Source: Armatimonadetes bacterium UBA1398 (GTDB taxonomy: Bacteria > Armatimonadota > Zipacnadia > UBA1398). From it: a stretch of 44,846 nucleotides of DNA. This document shows positions 16,845 through 25,436 of the stretch, piece by piece. The stretch is taken from NCBI GenBank assembly GCA_002305165.1, contig DBQI01000013.1, positions 1 to 44,846 of the forward strand, in the 5' to 3' direction. The stretch's first letter is position 1; the number at the start of each line of letters is the position of its first letter. Position numbers and translations under genes: made by a program. The notes under the pieces are model-generated. The model was not told where the DNA came from and did not search any database. It saw only the letters and a program-made list of their open reading frames with translations.

Positions 16845-19484
16845 CTACGTCAGCCTCACCTCGATGGCCTGTCCGGCCTCCAGCACCGTCTCCTCCGCGA
16901 GGGTCACCACGTGGTGATCCCCCTCGCGATGGGCTGCCGCGGGGACCGTGGCTCCGTCCACGAGTACCGTCACGCCGCCGGCAGCTTCGGCTCCCAACCG
17001 TAGTTCGCGGATCGCCTCTCGCCCGCCGCGGCAATGCAGGGCGAACCGCGACCCATCACGTTCCAGCACGCCCCAGGAGAAGCAGGTGGCGTACGGGGCC
17101 GTCACCGGGCCGGCAACCCTCGGCTCGATCGTCAGGGCCCCCCTCCGGGCGTCAACGCGAAAGCCCGTGGCTGCCAGGAGTAGGGCCCAAGAGGACATGG
17201 CCCGGTAGTAGTGGTCGCCGCACTCGACATGGTTCCAGAGCCGTCCCGCCCGCCGGTACCGGTCCTCGATGTTCCGGACGATGGCCACACCCTCGTCCAC
17301 CATTCCGAAGTCGATGAGCATGGAGGCGATGGCGTACTCGATACCCGTCCACGGAACCTCGAATTGCAGGGTGCCGTAGGTGGAGATACGCCGAGCCTTG
17401 CCGGGCGGGTAGCTCGCGTTGAGCAGGCCGTCCTCGTCGCGGAAGTTGTAGCGGCAGATCGCCGCCAGGGCGTCGCGGATGCGCTCCGTCGGAAGGCTGG
17501 GGCCCCAACCGACGAGTGTGGTGAACCACTCGCCGTCGAGTTGGTCGGACATGCAAGCCTCGTCGGTACGCCCTTCTTCCGTCATCTCTCGCCACAGGAC
17601 GTAGTACTCACCGTTCCACAGCTTCTCGAAGCTCTCCGCGGCCCGGCCGTGCCAGGCTCGCCAGCGCTCGGCGCGCGCGCTGTCGCCGAGGTCCTCCGCC
17701 ATGAGCACCGCGGCCTTCAGGGCCGCAACCCAGAGGCTGGCGATGTAGGAGGGGCAGCCGTACAGATTCCAGACATCGTAGGTCTGGCGCTCGCAGCCGT
17801 GGTCGGGCAGTCCGTCGCCATCGGCGTCGAGGAGGGCTGTGTCCTCGATAGCCTTGACGATGGGCGCCCACAGGCGCTCCACGTAGGCCTTGTCGCCGGT
17901 CCAGAAGTAGTCTCGGGCGATGAGGAGCACGAACTGGGGGCTCATGTCCACCCGCTCGAACTGGTTGTCCGTCGCCGAGAAGTCGGGCCAGAACATGTGG
18001 GGGATGCGCCCATCCTCGCGCTGGAAGCGGGCGCCCATCTCCATCTGGCCCTTCTGCAGCTCGGGGAACAAGGCCAGGAGGGAGAAGGAGCCCTGGTAGG
18101 TGATGTCCGTCGTGTGGAAGCCGCAGCAGCCGAGTCCCTCCCACACACCGAAGTCACCCGCCTTGGTCCACCACGTGCACTTCGGGATGGTGGTGAGCTG
18201 CGCGCTCACCGCCTCGGCGATGGCCGGATCCAGGCTCGATGAGTAGATGGCCTCGGCGAGCCCGACGGCGGTGTCCCGCAGCCGGTCATGCTCCGCCACC
18301 AGATGCCGCGCCACGTCCAGCGAGTCGCCGAAGAAGCGCTCGTACTGGTGCCCCAGGTTCTCGCCCGTCTTGCTGATGTGGTTGGGGTAGTGCCAGCCAA
18401 CGACGAAGCGGATCTCCTCCGACGCGCCAGCCGCGACGCGGGTCTTCGAGCAGAGCAGAGCGTCGCGCCATCGCAAAGGATCGGCGAGGTGATCGCGCGC
18501 CTCCTTGGCAACGTCCCTCAGGAACGCGATCTCGCCCTCGTCCCCGTCCAGGAGTTGCGGCTCCGCCGCCCGGATCCGCTGCCATTTGGCCTGGAAGAAG
18601 CTGTGCTGGAGCACCTGGGCCAGAAGCTCCGCAAGCTCCTCCGCAGACGCCGCGGCCGGGTCAAACCCCTCGGCGAAGGGAGCCAGGGGCCGCTCGGGGG
18701 TGCATGATGTCAGCTCGCCGCGCTCGCGGAACTCGAACAGGTAGCAGCGGGACGAGCCGCCATAGATCGGGCTGAAGGTGAGTAGGGAGCCGCGTTCCTG
18801 CTCATACGCGCCCGTGATGACGCCGTTGTGGCCCCCGGAGAGCCCGAAAGCGAGACTTCCGTTGCACGGCTCATCAGGAGACACGCCCTCAACACCGAGT
18901 CGCACATAGGTAGCCGTCTCGTCCTCTATATACGCATGTGTATGAGTTCCGATGCGCACAGGGTTCGCCAGTTGCCCGAGAATCGAGACCGTGACCGGTT
19001 CATCTACAATGCTCTCGACCTGAAAGTCGATATAGAAGCCCGGGGTGGCCGACTCGCGGCAATCGTGCGGCACGAAGGGGGCGAATACCCGCGCGGTCAC
19101 TCGCACCGGCAGGGTGTCATCCAGGTACTCGAGTTCCGCCACGGGAAAGCGTCCCTCGAAACGAATCGCCTGCACGCACTTGGCCCATGCCAGGGAGTAG
19201 AGGTTGTTGAGCCCCTCGCGCAGCGCGAGGCGGCGGACCTTCACGTCGCCGTCGGCGGTCTCCGTCCGGAGCATGAAGGTAAGGTCGTGGGGGCTCATGG
19301 CCGGTCCGCGGCTTGGGTCCTGGGCGCGGCACTCGGGGGTGGGCGAGTCGGGCGACCACTGTCCCAGATTGAAGATGAGCCAGTCGTGGAAGAGCCCGTC
19401 CTCTCGGATCTCGACGGATCCGGCGCCGATGCCTCCCAGGGGGATGCCGGATGTGTGCTCAATGCTTCGCTCAATGCGCGCCAT
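16845..19484 (-). CDS. GH116 beta-glucosidase / GBA2-like glucosylceramidase
   Basis: The 879-aa product shows the full GH116 signature. The N-terminal domain begins SGIPLGGIGAGSVEIREDG (12-30) with FHDWLIFN after it. The catalytic barrel has FGVWEG, whose Glu (about 449) is at the nucleophile position, and DADGDGLPDHG (about 553-563). The acid/base Asp is in QTYDVW (about 570), and SDQLDGEW (646-653) binds substrate in the family. Members hydrolyse beta-glucosides or beta-xylosides; human GBA2 cleaves glucosylceramide. No signal peptide is seen, so it is probably cytoplasmic, unlike the two secreted partners downstream. The ATG has AAGGAG about 12 bases upstream. It heads the operon 19484 to 10929. 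A hairpin at 19516-19540 separates it from the nitroreductase gene. Confidence 0.93.
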   Translation of the reverse strand: MARIERSIEHTSGIPLGGIGAGSVEIREDGLFHDWLIFNLGQWSPDSPTPECRAQDPSRGPAMSPHDLTFMLRTETADGDVKVRRLALREGLNNLYSLAWAKCVQAIRFEGRFPVAELEYLDDTLPVRVTARVFAPFVPHDCRESATPGFYIDFQVESIVDEPVTVSILGQLANPVRIGTHTHAYIEDETATYVRLGVEGVSPDEPCNGSLAFGLSGGHNGVITGAYEQERGSLLTFSPIYGGSSRCYLFEFRERGELTSCTPERPLAPFAEGFDPAAASAEELAELLAQVLQHSFFQAKWQRIRAAEPQLLDGDEGEIAFLRDVAKEARDHLADPLRWRDALLCSKTRVAAGASEEIRFVVGWHYPNHISKTGENLGHQYERFFGDSLDVARHLVAEHDRLRDTAVGLAEAIYSSSLDPAIAEAVSAQLTTIPKCTWWTKAGDFGVWEGLGCCGFHTTDITYQGSFSLLALFPELQKGQMEMGARFQREDGRIPHMFWPDFSATDNQFERVDMSPQFVLLIARDYFWTGDKAYVERLWAPIVKAIEDTALLDADGDGLPDHGCERQTYDVWNLYGCPSYIASLWVAALKAAVLMAEDLGDSARAERWRAWHGRAAESFEKLWNGEYYVLWREMTEEGRTDEACMSDQLDGEWFTTLVGWGPSLPTERIRDALAAICRYNFRDEDGLLNASYPPGKARRISTYGTLQFEVPWTGIEYAIASMLIDFGMVDEGVAIVRNIEDRYRRAGRLWNHVECGDHYYRAMSSWALLLAATGFRVDARRGALTIEPRVAGPVTAPYATCFSWGVLERDGSRFALHCRGGREAIRELRLGAEAAGGVTVLVDGATVPAAAHREGDHHVVTLAEETVLEAGQAIEVRLT

Positions 19485-19515
19485 GGGTCTCAGCCGCTCC
19501 TTCTAGAGTCCTTAG

Positions 19516-19540
19516 CCCCGACTGAGTCACCCAGTCGGGG
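19516..19540 (-). terminator. Hairpin after the nitroreductase gene
   Basis: CCCCGACTG (19516-19524) and CAGTCGGGG (19532-19540) pair perfectly over 9 bp with a 7-nt loop, about 33 bases beyond the nitroreductase stop and before the GH116 start. No T-run follows. Confidence 0.6.
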
Positions 19541-19573
19541 CGGTCAGCGTTCGGTACGCGCGCCTGCGGGCCT

Positions 19574-20284
19574 TCATGGGGCAGCGGCCGCGACGCTCCC
19601 CGCCGGGATGAGGTACAGCGGGATCTCGCCCGGACCTAAGCCCAGCAGCTGCGTGAGCGCCTGGTCATCGAAGGCGCCCACGGGGCAAGCCCCGAGCCCC
19701 TGTGCCACAGCCTGGAGGAGCAGATTCTGGGCGGCATGGCCGGCCTCGATGAACATGAACCGCTCCGAGCGATCGCCGTACTTGACCGCGAGCCGCTCCA
19801 CGACACCGCACACGATGAACACTGCCGGAGCCTGACCGATGTGCTCCTGATCGAGGGCGGCGGCCTGGAGGTCCGGACGAAGGTCGCCGCCCTGGACGAC
19901 CTCGAGGCGGTGCTCCGAGGCGAGGTAGTGCAGCAAGTGATCGGGTGTGGCAACGTAGAGTTCCAGTGGATAGAGCGCTCCGGCCGAGGGTGATGTGCGG
20001 TGGACGCCGTCGGCTCCCGTGACGCCCTGGCACGCCCAACAGAGTTGGCCGATCTGCACGTCGCTGAGCGGCGAGGGGGCGAAGTTCCGGACCGAACGTC
20101 GGGTGGCGAGAGCTGTCTCCAAGGTCATCGTGCCCACAGTATCGGGGGGAGGAGGAGTGATGGACTGCGGCCGGGGCGCGCGGGGCGCCTCGACCAGGGC
20201 GTCGTCCGCCTTGTCCCTCTGGGCGCAGGCGACGGCGAGACAGGTGGCGAGGGGGATCAGCACGAGTAGGGACTTGCGAAGCAT
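19574..20284 (-). CDS. SagB-type nitroreductase-like protein, exported
   Basis: The 236-aa product starts at ATG 20284, with GGAGGTGG 5-6 bases upstream. An in-frame extension to 20635 is out of character. Residues 1-20 form a signal peptide with a Cys near the cleavage region (LAVAC at 17-21), suggesting a lipoprotein, although the lipobox is imperfect. The rest is a flavin (FMN) nitroreductase fold of the SagB type: TRRSVRNFAPSPLSDVQIGQLCWACQG (about 67-93, including the FMN-contacting RRSVR), TSPSAGALYPLELYV and a late AAQNLLLQAVAQGLGACPVG. SagB proteins oxidise azolines in peptide natural products, but many homologues are stand-alone with unknown substrates. No YcaO or precursor gene is nearby. 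It is divergent from the DUF4380 gene. Confidence 0.85.
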   Translation of the reverse strand: MLRKSLLVLIPLATCLAVACAQRDKADDALVEAPRAPRPQSITPPPPDTVGTMTLETALATRRSVRNFAPSPLSDVQIGQLCWACQGVTGADGVHRTSPSAGALYPLELYVATPDHLLHYLASEHRLEVVQGGDLRPDLQAAALDQEHIGQAPAVFIVCGVVERLAVKYGDRSERFMFIEAGHAAQNLLLQAVAQGLGACPVGAFDDQALTQLLGLGPGEIPLYLIPAGSVAAAAP

Positions 20285-20381
20285 GGCGACCACCTCCGCG
20301 GCAAGGATAGCACGCCAGGGCAGGGCCCGGGCCTTGGGACGGGGAAGCCGAGCCGAGATCAATCGAGGGAGTGGTTGAGTC

Positions 20382-21377
20382 ATGGCACCGAACCTCCGCG
20401 CCCTGCTTCTCCTGAGCGCCCTCGCCCTGCCGTCCGCCGCCGGCGAGCTCGTCATCGACTCGGTCGAGTACGCGGGTTGGGATGACTGCCTGCGGCTCTC
20501 GAATGGCGAGGTCGAGCTCATCGCCACCACCCAGGTCGGACCGCGGATCATCCACTTCGGCCCCGTGGGCGGCGAGAACGTGTTCTGGGTGTGCCCCTCG
20601 GATGCGGGGAGCACGGGAGGCGACGCGTGGCGCATTTACGGCGGCCATCGGCTCTGGGCCTCGCCCGAGACGAAGCCCCGGACGTACCCGCCCGACAACT
20701 TCCCGGTGCAGATCACCGAGGGGGCGTGGGGCGTGCGGCTGGCGCCCCCTGAGGAGCGCGACAACGGCATCCAGAAGGAGATCGACATACGGATGCTCAC
20801 CGACGCCCCGGGCGCGGTGATCACCCACCGTATTCGGAACACGGGGCGCTGGCCCATCGAACTGGCGCCCTGGGCCCTATCGGTCACCGACGCGGGCGGC
20901 ATTGCCATCATCCCCACCCCGCAAGGCGACGCGGATCCCTACGGGCTCCTGCCGAACCGCATGATCGCCCTCTGGCCCTACTCGGACATGACCGACCCCC
21001 GGCTCACCTGGGGCTCTGAGTACCTCCTGCTCCGCCAGGACCCCTCCGCCACCGTGGCATTCAAGCTCGGGGTCAGCGCCGATAGCAACTGGATGGCCTG
21101 CGCCAACAAGGGGATGTGCTTCGTCAAGCTGTTCCACTACCAGCCGGGCCAGCGCTACCCAGACTTCGGCTCATCGGTGGAGTGTTACGCCAACGCGGAC
21201 ATGCTCGAACTGGAGACCCTGGGGCCGCTCGTTACCCTCGAGCCGGGCCAGGCCGTCGAGCACACCGAGCACTGGTTCCTCTACCAGGACGTGCCGGCGG
21301 GAGACACGGAGCAGTGGGCGCGGGAGACCATCCGGCCCCTCGCCGTCCAGTCCCTCGACAGAGCCAATCTGGACTAA
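20382..21377 (+). CDS. Secreted DUF4380-like (galactose-mutarotase fold) protein
   Basis: The 331-aa product has a signal peptide (about residues 1-20, LLLLSALALPSAAG). The conserved block SNGEVELIATTQVGPRIIHFG (about 40-60), then GGENVFW and YGGHRLWASPE, is the hallmark of the DUF4380 group, which has a galactose mutarotase-like beta-supersandwich fold. A later LAPWALSVTDAGG also fits. The biochemical activity of the group is unknown; sugar binding is the usual guess. The ATG is preceded by a GAGGGAG site. It ends 17 bases before the penicillin acylase gene and the two are clearly one operon. Confidence 0.85.
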   Translation: MAPNLRALLLLSALALPSAAGELVIDSVEYAGWDDCLRLSNGEVELIATTQVGPRIIHFGPVGGENVFWVCPSDAGSTGGDAWRIYGGHRLWASPETKPRTYPPDNFPVQITEGAWGVRLAPPEERDNGIQKEIDIRMLTDAPGAVITHRIRNTGRWPIELAPWALSVTDAGGIAIIPTPQGDADPYGLLPNRMIALWPYSDMTDPRLTWGSEYLLLRQDPSATVAFKLGVSADSNWMACANKGMCFVKLFHYQPGQRYPDFGSSVECYANADMLELETLGPLVTLEPGQAVEHTEHWFLYQDVPAGDTEQWARETIRPLAVQSLDRANLD

Positions 21378-21394
21378 TCCTTAGGAGGAAAAAC

Positions 21395-23461
21395 ATGAAC
21401 GCATCGACGCCCCTCGCCGCCATTCTCGTGCTGGGTTTGGCGGGCGCCAGCCACGCGGGCTCGGGCCGCATCGTGCGGGACTGGTACGGGGTTCCACACG
21501 TCTTCGGCGACACCGATGCCGAGGCTGCCTACGCTCTCGGATATGCCCAGGCCGAGGATCGGCTGGAGCAGATCCTCTGGAACTACCGCTACGCTTTCGG
21601 GACCCTCGCTGAGGTCTTCGGCGAGGGCTTCGTGGAGACCGACCGCATCCAGAGGCTCATGGGGCACAGGGTGGTGAGCCGTGAGCGGTACGAGACCGTC
21701 TCCCCCGACGTCCGGGCGCTCATCGAGGCCTTCCAAGACGGGGTGCGCCGGTACATGTCGCGGCATCCCGAGGAGGTGCCAGAGTGGGCGCCGGAGATCG
21801 AGCCGGCTATGGCGATCGCCCTTGGACGGTCCGTCGTGTTCAACTGGCCCCTCGGCACGGGCATGGACGAGCTTGGGCGGCGGGATCCCGACTTCCACTT
21901 CGCGTCGAACCAGTGGGCGCTCGCGCCGGGGAACACGGTGGAGGGTCACGCCATCCTCTGCATCGACCCGCACATCGGCTGGGATGGCCCGATGCGCTTC
22001 TACGAGTACCGGCTCCACAGTGAGACGATGGATGTGAGCGGCTTCGGCGTGGTGGGCGCGCCCACCCTGGGCGTTGGGCACAACAACCACCATGGCTGGG
22101 CGGCCACGACGGGCGGCCCCGACACGGCGGACATTTTCATCATCCAGATCGATCCGGAGGACCCCACCCACTACCTCATGGATGGCGAGCCCAAGCCCTT
22201 GAGCATCCGCATGGAGACCATTGGCGTGGCCGGCGGGGATCCCGTCGAGCTTCCCGTGGCTCACACGGAGCACGGTGTCATCATCGAGATGGATGAGGAG
22301 CAAGGCGTGGCTTACGCCTTCGCGACCCCGTACCTCGATCAGGTTGGCCTCGTGGAGCAAATACACCGCATGAGCGTGGCGCAGAGTCTAGAGGAGTACA
22401 AAGAAGCTGTGGGGATGCTTCAGTACATGGAGCAGAACCTCATGTACGCGGATGTGGAGGGCAACATCTACTACCTCCGCAACGGGCGCGTGCCCATACG
22501 CCCCGAGGGGTACGACTACACGAAGCCCGTGCCCGGCAACACCTCTGCGACCCTATGGCAGGGCATCCACCCCCTGGCCGATCTCGTTCAGGTGGAGAAC
22601 CCGACCACGGGGTACATGCAGAACTGCAACATCAGCCCCGAGTACCTAGCTCGCCCGCAACTCTTAGACCCTAGCGACTGGGCCGACGACCTCTGGCACA
22701 CGACCTGGGACACGATGCACAGCCGCGGCGCCAAGGCCCTCCAGCGCCTCGATGTACGGCACAGGATCTCCCTTCAGGAGGCCATGTCGATCGTGCTCGA
22801 CGTGGAGCCGTTCGCTGGCCTGGAGTGGGCCGGCTACACGCTCCATGCCGCCGAGCGCCGCCCCGATCATCCAGCGCTCCCGCAGCTGCAGGACGCATTG
22901 GAGGCGATCCGCCTCTGGAGCGGCGAGTTCACGCCCGATGCCCGGGGCGCCGCGCTCCTGGCGGTGCAGTGGCGACATCTCGAGGGAGCCAAGCAGCGAC
23001 TGGCCGCGTGGACGTACGGCGGCGAGTGGCCTACGGATGAAGACTACGATGACCTGCTCACAGCTCTGGACGCGGCGATTGTGGAGCTCCGGGGCTGGGG
23101 CTACGACGTCGATGTGCCGTGGGGCGATCTGTTCGTTGTTGCCAGGGGCGAGCACAGTGTGCCCGCCATGGGTGGGGAGATCGGCGACATCGAGTGCCTC
23201 CGCGTGATCGGTTTCAACTGGGATGAGGAGCGGAAGCAGTTCGTGGGCTCCAAAGGCTCATCGTGGACGCAACTCGTGCAGTTCGACCCTGCGGGGGTTC
23301 GATCGTGGACTGGCACTCCGTGGGGCCAGAGCGACAGCCCCGTGTCTCCGCACTTCTTCGACCAGGCGTCCGTCTTTTGTGCCCCCAGCCTGAAGCCGAG
23401 CTGGTTCAACCCCGATGAACTCGAGGGGCACATCATGAGCGAGACCGTGCTGGAGTTCTGA
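21395..23461 (+). CDS. Penicillin acylase-family Ntn hydrolase, secreted
   Basis: The 688-aa product starts at ATG 21395 behind a strong AGGAGG; the frame extends further upstream only as an overlap with the DUF4380 gene. A signal peptide spans about residues 1-21. The alpha-chain motif IVRDWYGVPHVFGDT (26-40) and AEDRLEQ (53-59) are typical. The self-cleavage site that exposes the N-terminal nucleophile is at FA-SNQW, making Ser171 the catalytic residue and Asn172 its usual neighbour, followed by NTVEGHAILCIDPH. Later GVGHNNHHGWAATTG fits the oxyanion region. The family hydrolyses amide bonds in penicillins, acyl-homoserine lactones, cyclic imides or acyl-amino compounds. The substrate here is unknown, but periplasmic location and pairing with DUF4380 are clear. 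Confidence 0.93.
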   Translation: MNASTPLAAILVLGLAGASHAGSGRIVRDWYGVPHVFGDTDAEAAYALGYAQAEDRLEQILWNYRYAFGTLAEVFGEGFVETDRIQRLMGHRVVSRERYETVSPDVRALIEAFQDGVRRYMSRHPEEVPEWAPEIEPAMAIALGRSVVFNWPLGTGMDELGRRDPDFHFASNQWALAPGNTVEGHAILCIDPHIGWDGPMRFYEYRLHSETMDVSGFGVVGAPTLGVGHNNHHGWAATTGGPDTADIFIIQIDPEDPTHYLMDGEPKPLSIRMETIGVAGGDPVELPVAHTEHGVIIEMDEEQGVAYAFATPYLDQVGLVEQIHRMSVAQSLEEYKEAVGMLQYMEQNLMYADVEGNIYYLRNGRVPIRPEGYDYTKPVPGNTSATLWQGIHPLADLVQVENPTTGYMQNCNISPEYLARPQLLDPSDWADDLWHTTWDTMHSRGAKALQRLDVRHRISLQEAMSIVLDVEPFAGLEWAGYTLHAAERRPDHPALPQLQDALEAIRLWSGEFTPDARGAALLAVQWRHLEGAKQRLAAWTYGGEWPTDEDYDDLLTALDAAIVELRGWGYDVDVPWGDLFVVARGEHSVPAMGGEIGDIECLRVIGFNWDEERKQFVGSKGSSWTQLVQFDPAGVRSWTGTPWGQSDSPVSPHFFDQASVFCAPSLKPSWFNPDELEGHIMSETVLEF

Positions 23462-23467
23462 TCTTGG

Positions 23468-23860
23468 CTAGGGTGCGACGGGCGGCGCCGCGGTCGTCCA
23501 CGGCGCCGTCCACGCGAAGCCCGTAAGTGCGCCCCAGATGTACACGCAGGCGATCAACGCCCATGCAACGGCTGCCAACGCCAGGTAGACCCGGCGTGTG
23601 GCCGGGGTGGTGTGGGGTGATGTGAGGTAGAGCACCGCGCCGAGCAGAATGGCGGCGGCTGAGGTCCCCGGCCCGTACGGCATACAGACGCAGCTCAGGG
23701 GAAGGCTGGCGAGAAGCAGGATCGCGATGCTCGTCTCCCAGCGGCCGCGTCTCGTCGTCCTCCGCTGGTCCTGCCGAGACCCCTCTGGCTCCGTCGCATC
23801 GGGCAGCTCGTGGGGCAGGAGCTCCTCATCCTGTGGAGGGATATCGTTCCCGGGCCTCAT
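23468..23860 (-). CDS. Small membrane protein
   Basis: The 130-aa product starts MRPGNDIPPQDEE. A charged, proline-rich first third is followed by about three hydrophobic segments (about 47-60, 68-85 and 94-115). The middle carries CVCMPYGPG, with two cysteines. No family is recognised. It is the third of a minus-strand set after the zinc-ribbon and DUF2752 genes, 125 bases after the latter, and converges on the penicillin acylase with a 6-base gap. The ATG at 23860 has GGGAGG about 14 bases upstream, longer than ideal; the long in-frame extension upstream overlaps the DUF2752 gene and is not real. Confidence 0.6.
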   Translation of the reverse strand: MRPGNDIPPQDEELLPHELPDATEPEGSRQDQRRTTRRGRWETSIAILLLASLPLSCVCMPYGPGTSAAAILLGAVLYLTSPHTTPATRRVYLALAAVAWALIACVYIWGALTGFAWTAPWTTAAPPVAP

Positions 23861-23938
23861 GGGTTCTCGGCATGCCTCCCGACACCTGGTGCGCCGTTGG
23901 GCCGGCTCGCGCGAGGCGAGGCTCAGCCGGCGATGACA

Positions 23939-23956
23939 CGGAGAGACCACTCTCCG
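23939..23956 (-). terminator. Small hairpin after the DUF2752 gene
   Basis: CGGAGAG and CTCTCCG pair perfectly (7 bp, 4-nt loop) about 30 bases after the DUF2752 stop. No T-run is present, so it may only attenuate transcription into the small membrane protein gene. Confidence 0.35.
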
Positions 23957-23985
23957 GTTTGCAGAACTTGACGGACACAACCAGC

Positions 23986-24537
23986 CTATCGCGGTACGCC
24001 TGGCAGGGCCACCAGCGTGTAGATGATCTTGATCGCCCACGACAGCAGCATCAGCACGACCGTGTACGCCATCACACGAGCACCCGCCTGGCCCTCCAGG
24101 CGGGGGTAGAGCGGCCGCCGCCACACGAGGGAGATCAGGCAGAGCAGCCATGCCAGCGCCATGCCGACCCCCACGGCCGCGCCGAAGATGCTCGACTTGA
24201 TGGCGTCCATGATCTTGAGATGAGCCAGACAGACGACGGCGGTTGTTCCCCCGCAGCCCGGGCACGGTAATCCGAACACGGCCCTGAAGCTGCACGGAGG
24301 CAGCCCAAACTGCTGGTGGGTGCCGACGTAGTCGGGCGTGGGCTCGAGCTTCAGGGCAACGGCGAAGGCAGCGGTCAGAATGATGAGGACTATGAGGTAG
24401 CCGACCAGCCCTCTGAAGGGCGTACGGGGCCCTACGTCGAGGACGCGGTCCAGCCATGGAGGGAGACGCAGGTCCGAGGCGGCCTCGGGCCGCGGGAAGA
24501 CGTAGGGCTGGGGTGGCTTCGATCCCATCTCCGCCAT
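23986..24537 (-). CDS. DUF2752 membrane protein
   Basis: The 183-aa product has a proline-rich lead and a first membrane segment (about residues 48-68, GLVGYLIVLIILTAAFAVAL). The DUF2752 core comes next: CSFRAVFGLPCPGCGGTTAV (about 90-109), where C-x2-C within PCPGCG is the family mark. Two further membrane segments follow. The family is found near zinc-ribbon and other small membrane genes in many phyla and its role is unknown. The start is ATG 24537 (MAEMGSK); ATG 24528 is also possible. It follows the zinc-ribbon protein gene by 88 bases and is probably co-transcribed with it. Confidence 0.82.
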   Translation of the reverse strand: MAEMGSKPPQPYVFPRPEAASDLRLPPWLDRVLDVGPRTPFRGLVGYLIVLIILTAAFAVALKLEPTPDYVGTHQQFGLPPCSFRAVFGLPCPGCGGTTAVVCLAHLKIMDAIKSSIFGAAVGVGMALAWLLCLISLVWRRPLYPRLEGQAGARVMAYTVVLMLLSWAIKIIYTLVALPGVPR

Positions 24538-24625
24538 GGCGCTCCCGTACAGGGAACGCCGCCGGCACCTCACCGGCGGCGCCCAGTATCTACCTCGTGG
24601 CCCCATGTGGGCCCTTCCCCCCCGC

Positions 24626-25267
24626 CTACTGGCGCTGGCCCCCCAGGTCGCGAGCCTCCGGCCTGGCGACCTCCATCTGGGCGGCGGTCTGCGGGGTCCT
24701 CCTCTGGTGCACGCCCCTGATGGGTTTGCCCGTGACTGGGCCCTGGCCCAGGAGGGGCACCCCTCGGAACTCCCAGGTGGTGCCTGGCGCCATGTACTGG
24801 CCCGACGCCTCGGGGAATCCAGACGCGGATGCACCCCACTGGACGCCAGTCGATGGAGCCTCTGGCTCGCCCACTAGAACGGGCTGAGCCGGGAGTTCGG
24901 CCTCCGGCTGATCCCGCTCCGGCTCCGGTGGGGGCTCGGCCCCATAGGGCCGCAGCTCAACGCTCTCAGGCTCAGGGAAGCCGATGAGCGGGTCGGGGCC
25001 GAACGACTCGGCCTCGACGCTCCCCGGCTCGGGCGAGGAGTCCTCGGCAGGCTGCTCGGGCATGGGCGGTGGGGCGAAAGGGGTCGCCGGCCGAATGCTT
25101 GGTGGCGGAGGGGCGGAGGGGCGTGCCTCGGCCACGCTACGGATCCGCTCGGCTCCCATCGTGCTCGGCACCGTCATGAGACGGCCACAGTCACACGTGA
25201 ACTTGTCTCCGCCTTGCTTGTCATCCACATCATGGACCCGACCGCAGTCCGGGCACCGTATGGTCAT
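24626..25267 (-). CDS. Zinc-ribbon protein with a long Pro/Glu-rich region
   Basis: The 213-aa product starts at ATG 25267 with GGGAGGGG nine bases upstream. The N-terminus is a zinc ribbon, CPDC (5-8) and CDC (25-27), followed by about 140 residues of low-complexity Pro/Glu/Ser-rich sequence (PPPPSIRPATPFAPPP and PPPEPERDQPEAELP) that must be disordered. The C-terminal 60 residues are polar with no recognised fold and no membrane segment. Zinc-ribbon plus disordered tail proteins often sit beside DUF2752 genes, as here. A role in binding a partner at the membrane is a guess. Confidence 0.7.
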   Translation of the reverse strand: MTIRCPDCGRVHDVDDKQGGDKFTCDCGRLMTVPSTMGAERIRSVAEARPSAPPPPSIRPATPFAPPPMPEQPAEDSSPEPGSVEAESFGPDPLIGFPEPESVELRPYGAEPPPEPERDQPEAELPAQPVLVGEPEAPSTGVQWGASASGFPEASGQYMAPGTTWEFRGVPLLGQGPVTGKPIRGVHQRRTPQTAAQMEVARPEARDLGGQRQ

Positions 25268-25436
25268 CGCTTGATACCCCTCCCTGGCACGCGGGCGTGC
25301 CATCGCGCTTACCCTCAGTATTCCTCACCGGGCCGCGCCATTCAACCAACGAACGGGTCGGAAGGCATGTTCGTTATGGCGGCGGCCCCCAGCCTGGCCA
25401 GAAGGTCCGCATCGTCGGCCGGGGACCTGCGAGCCG

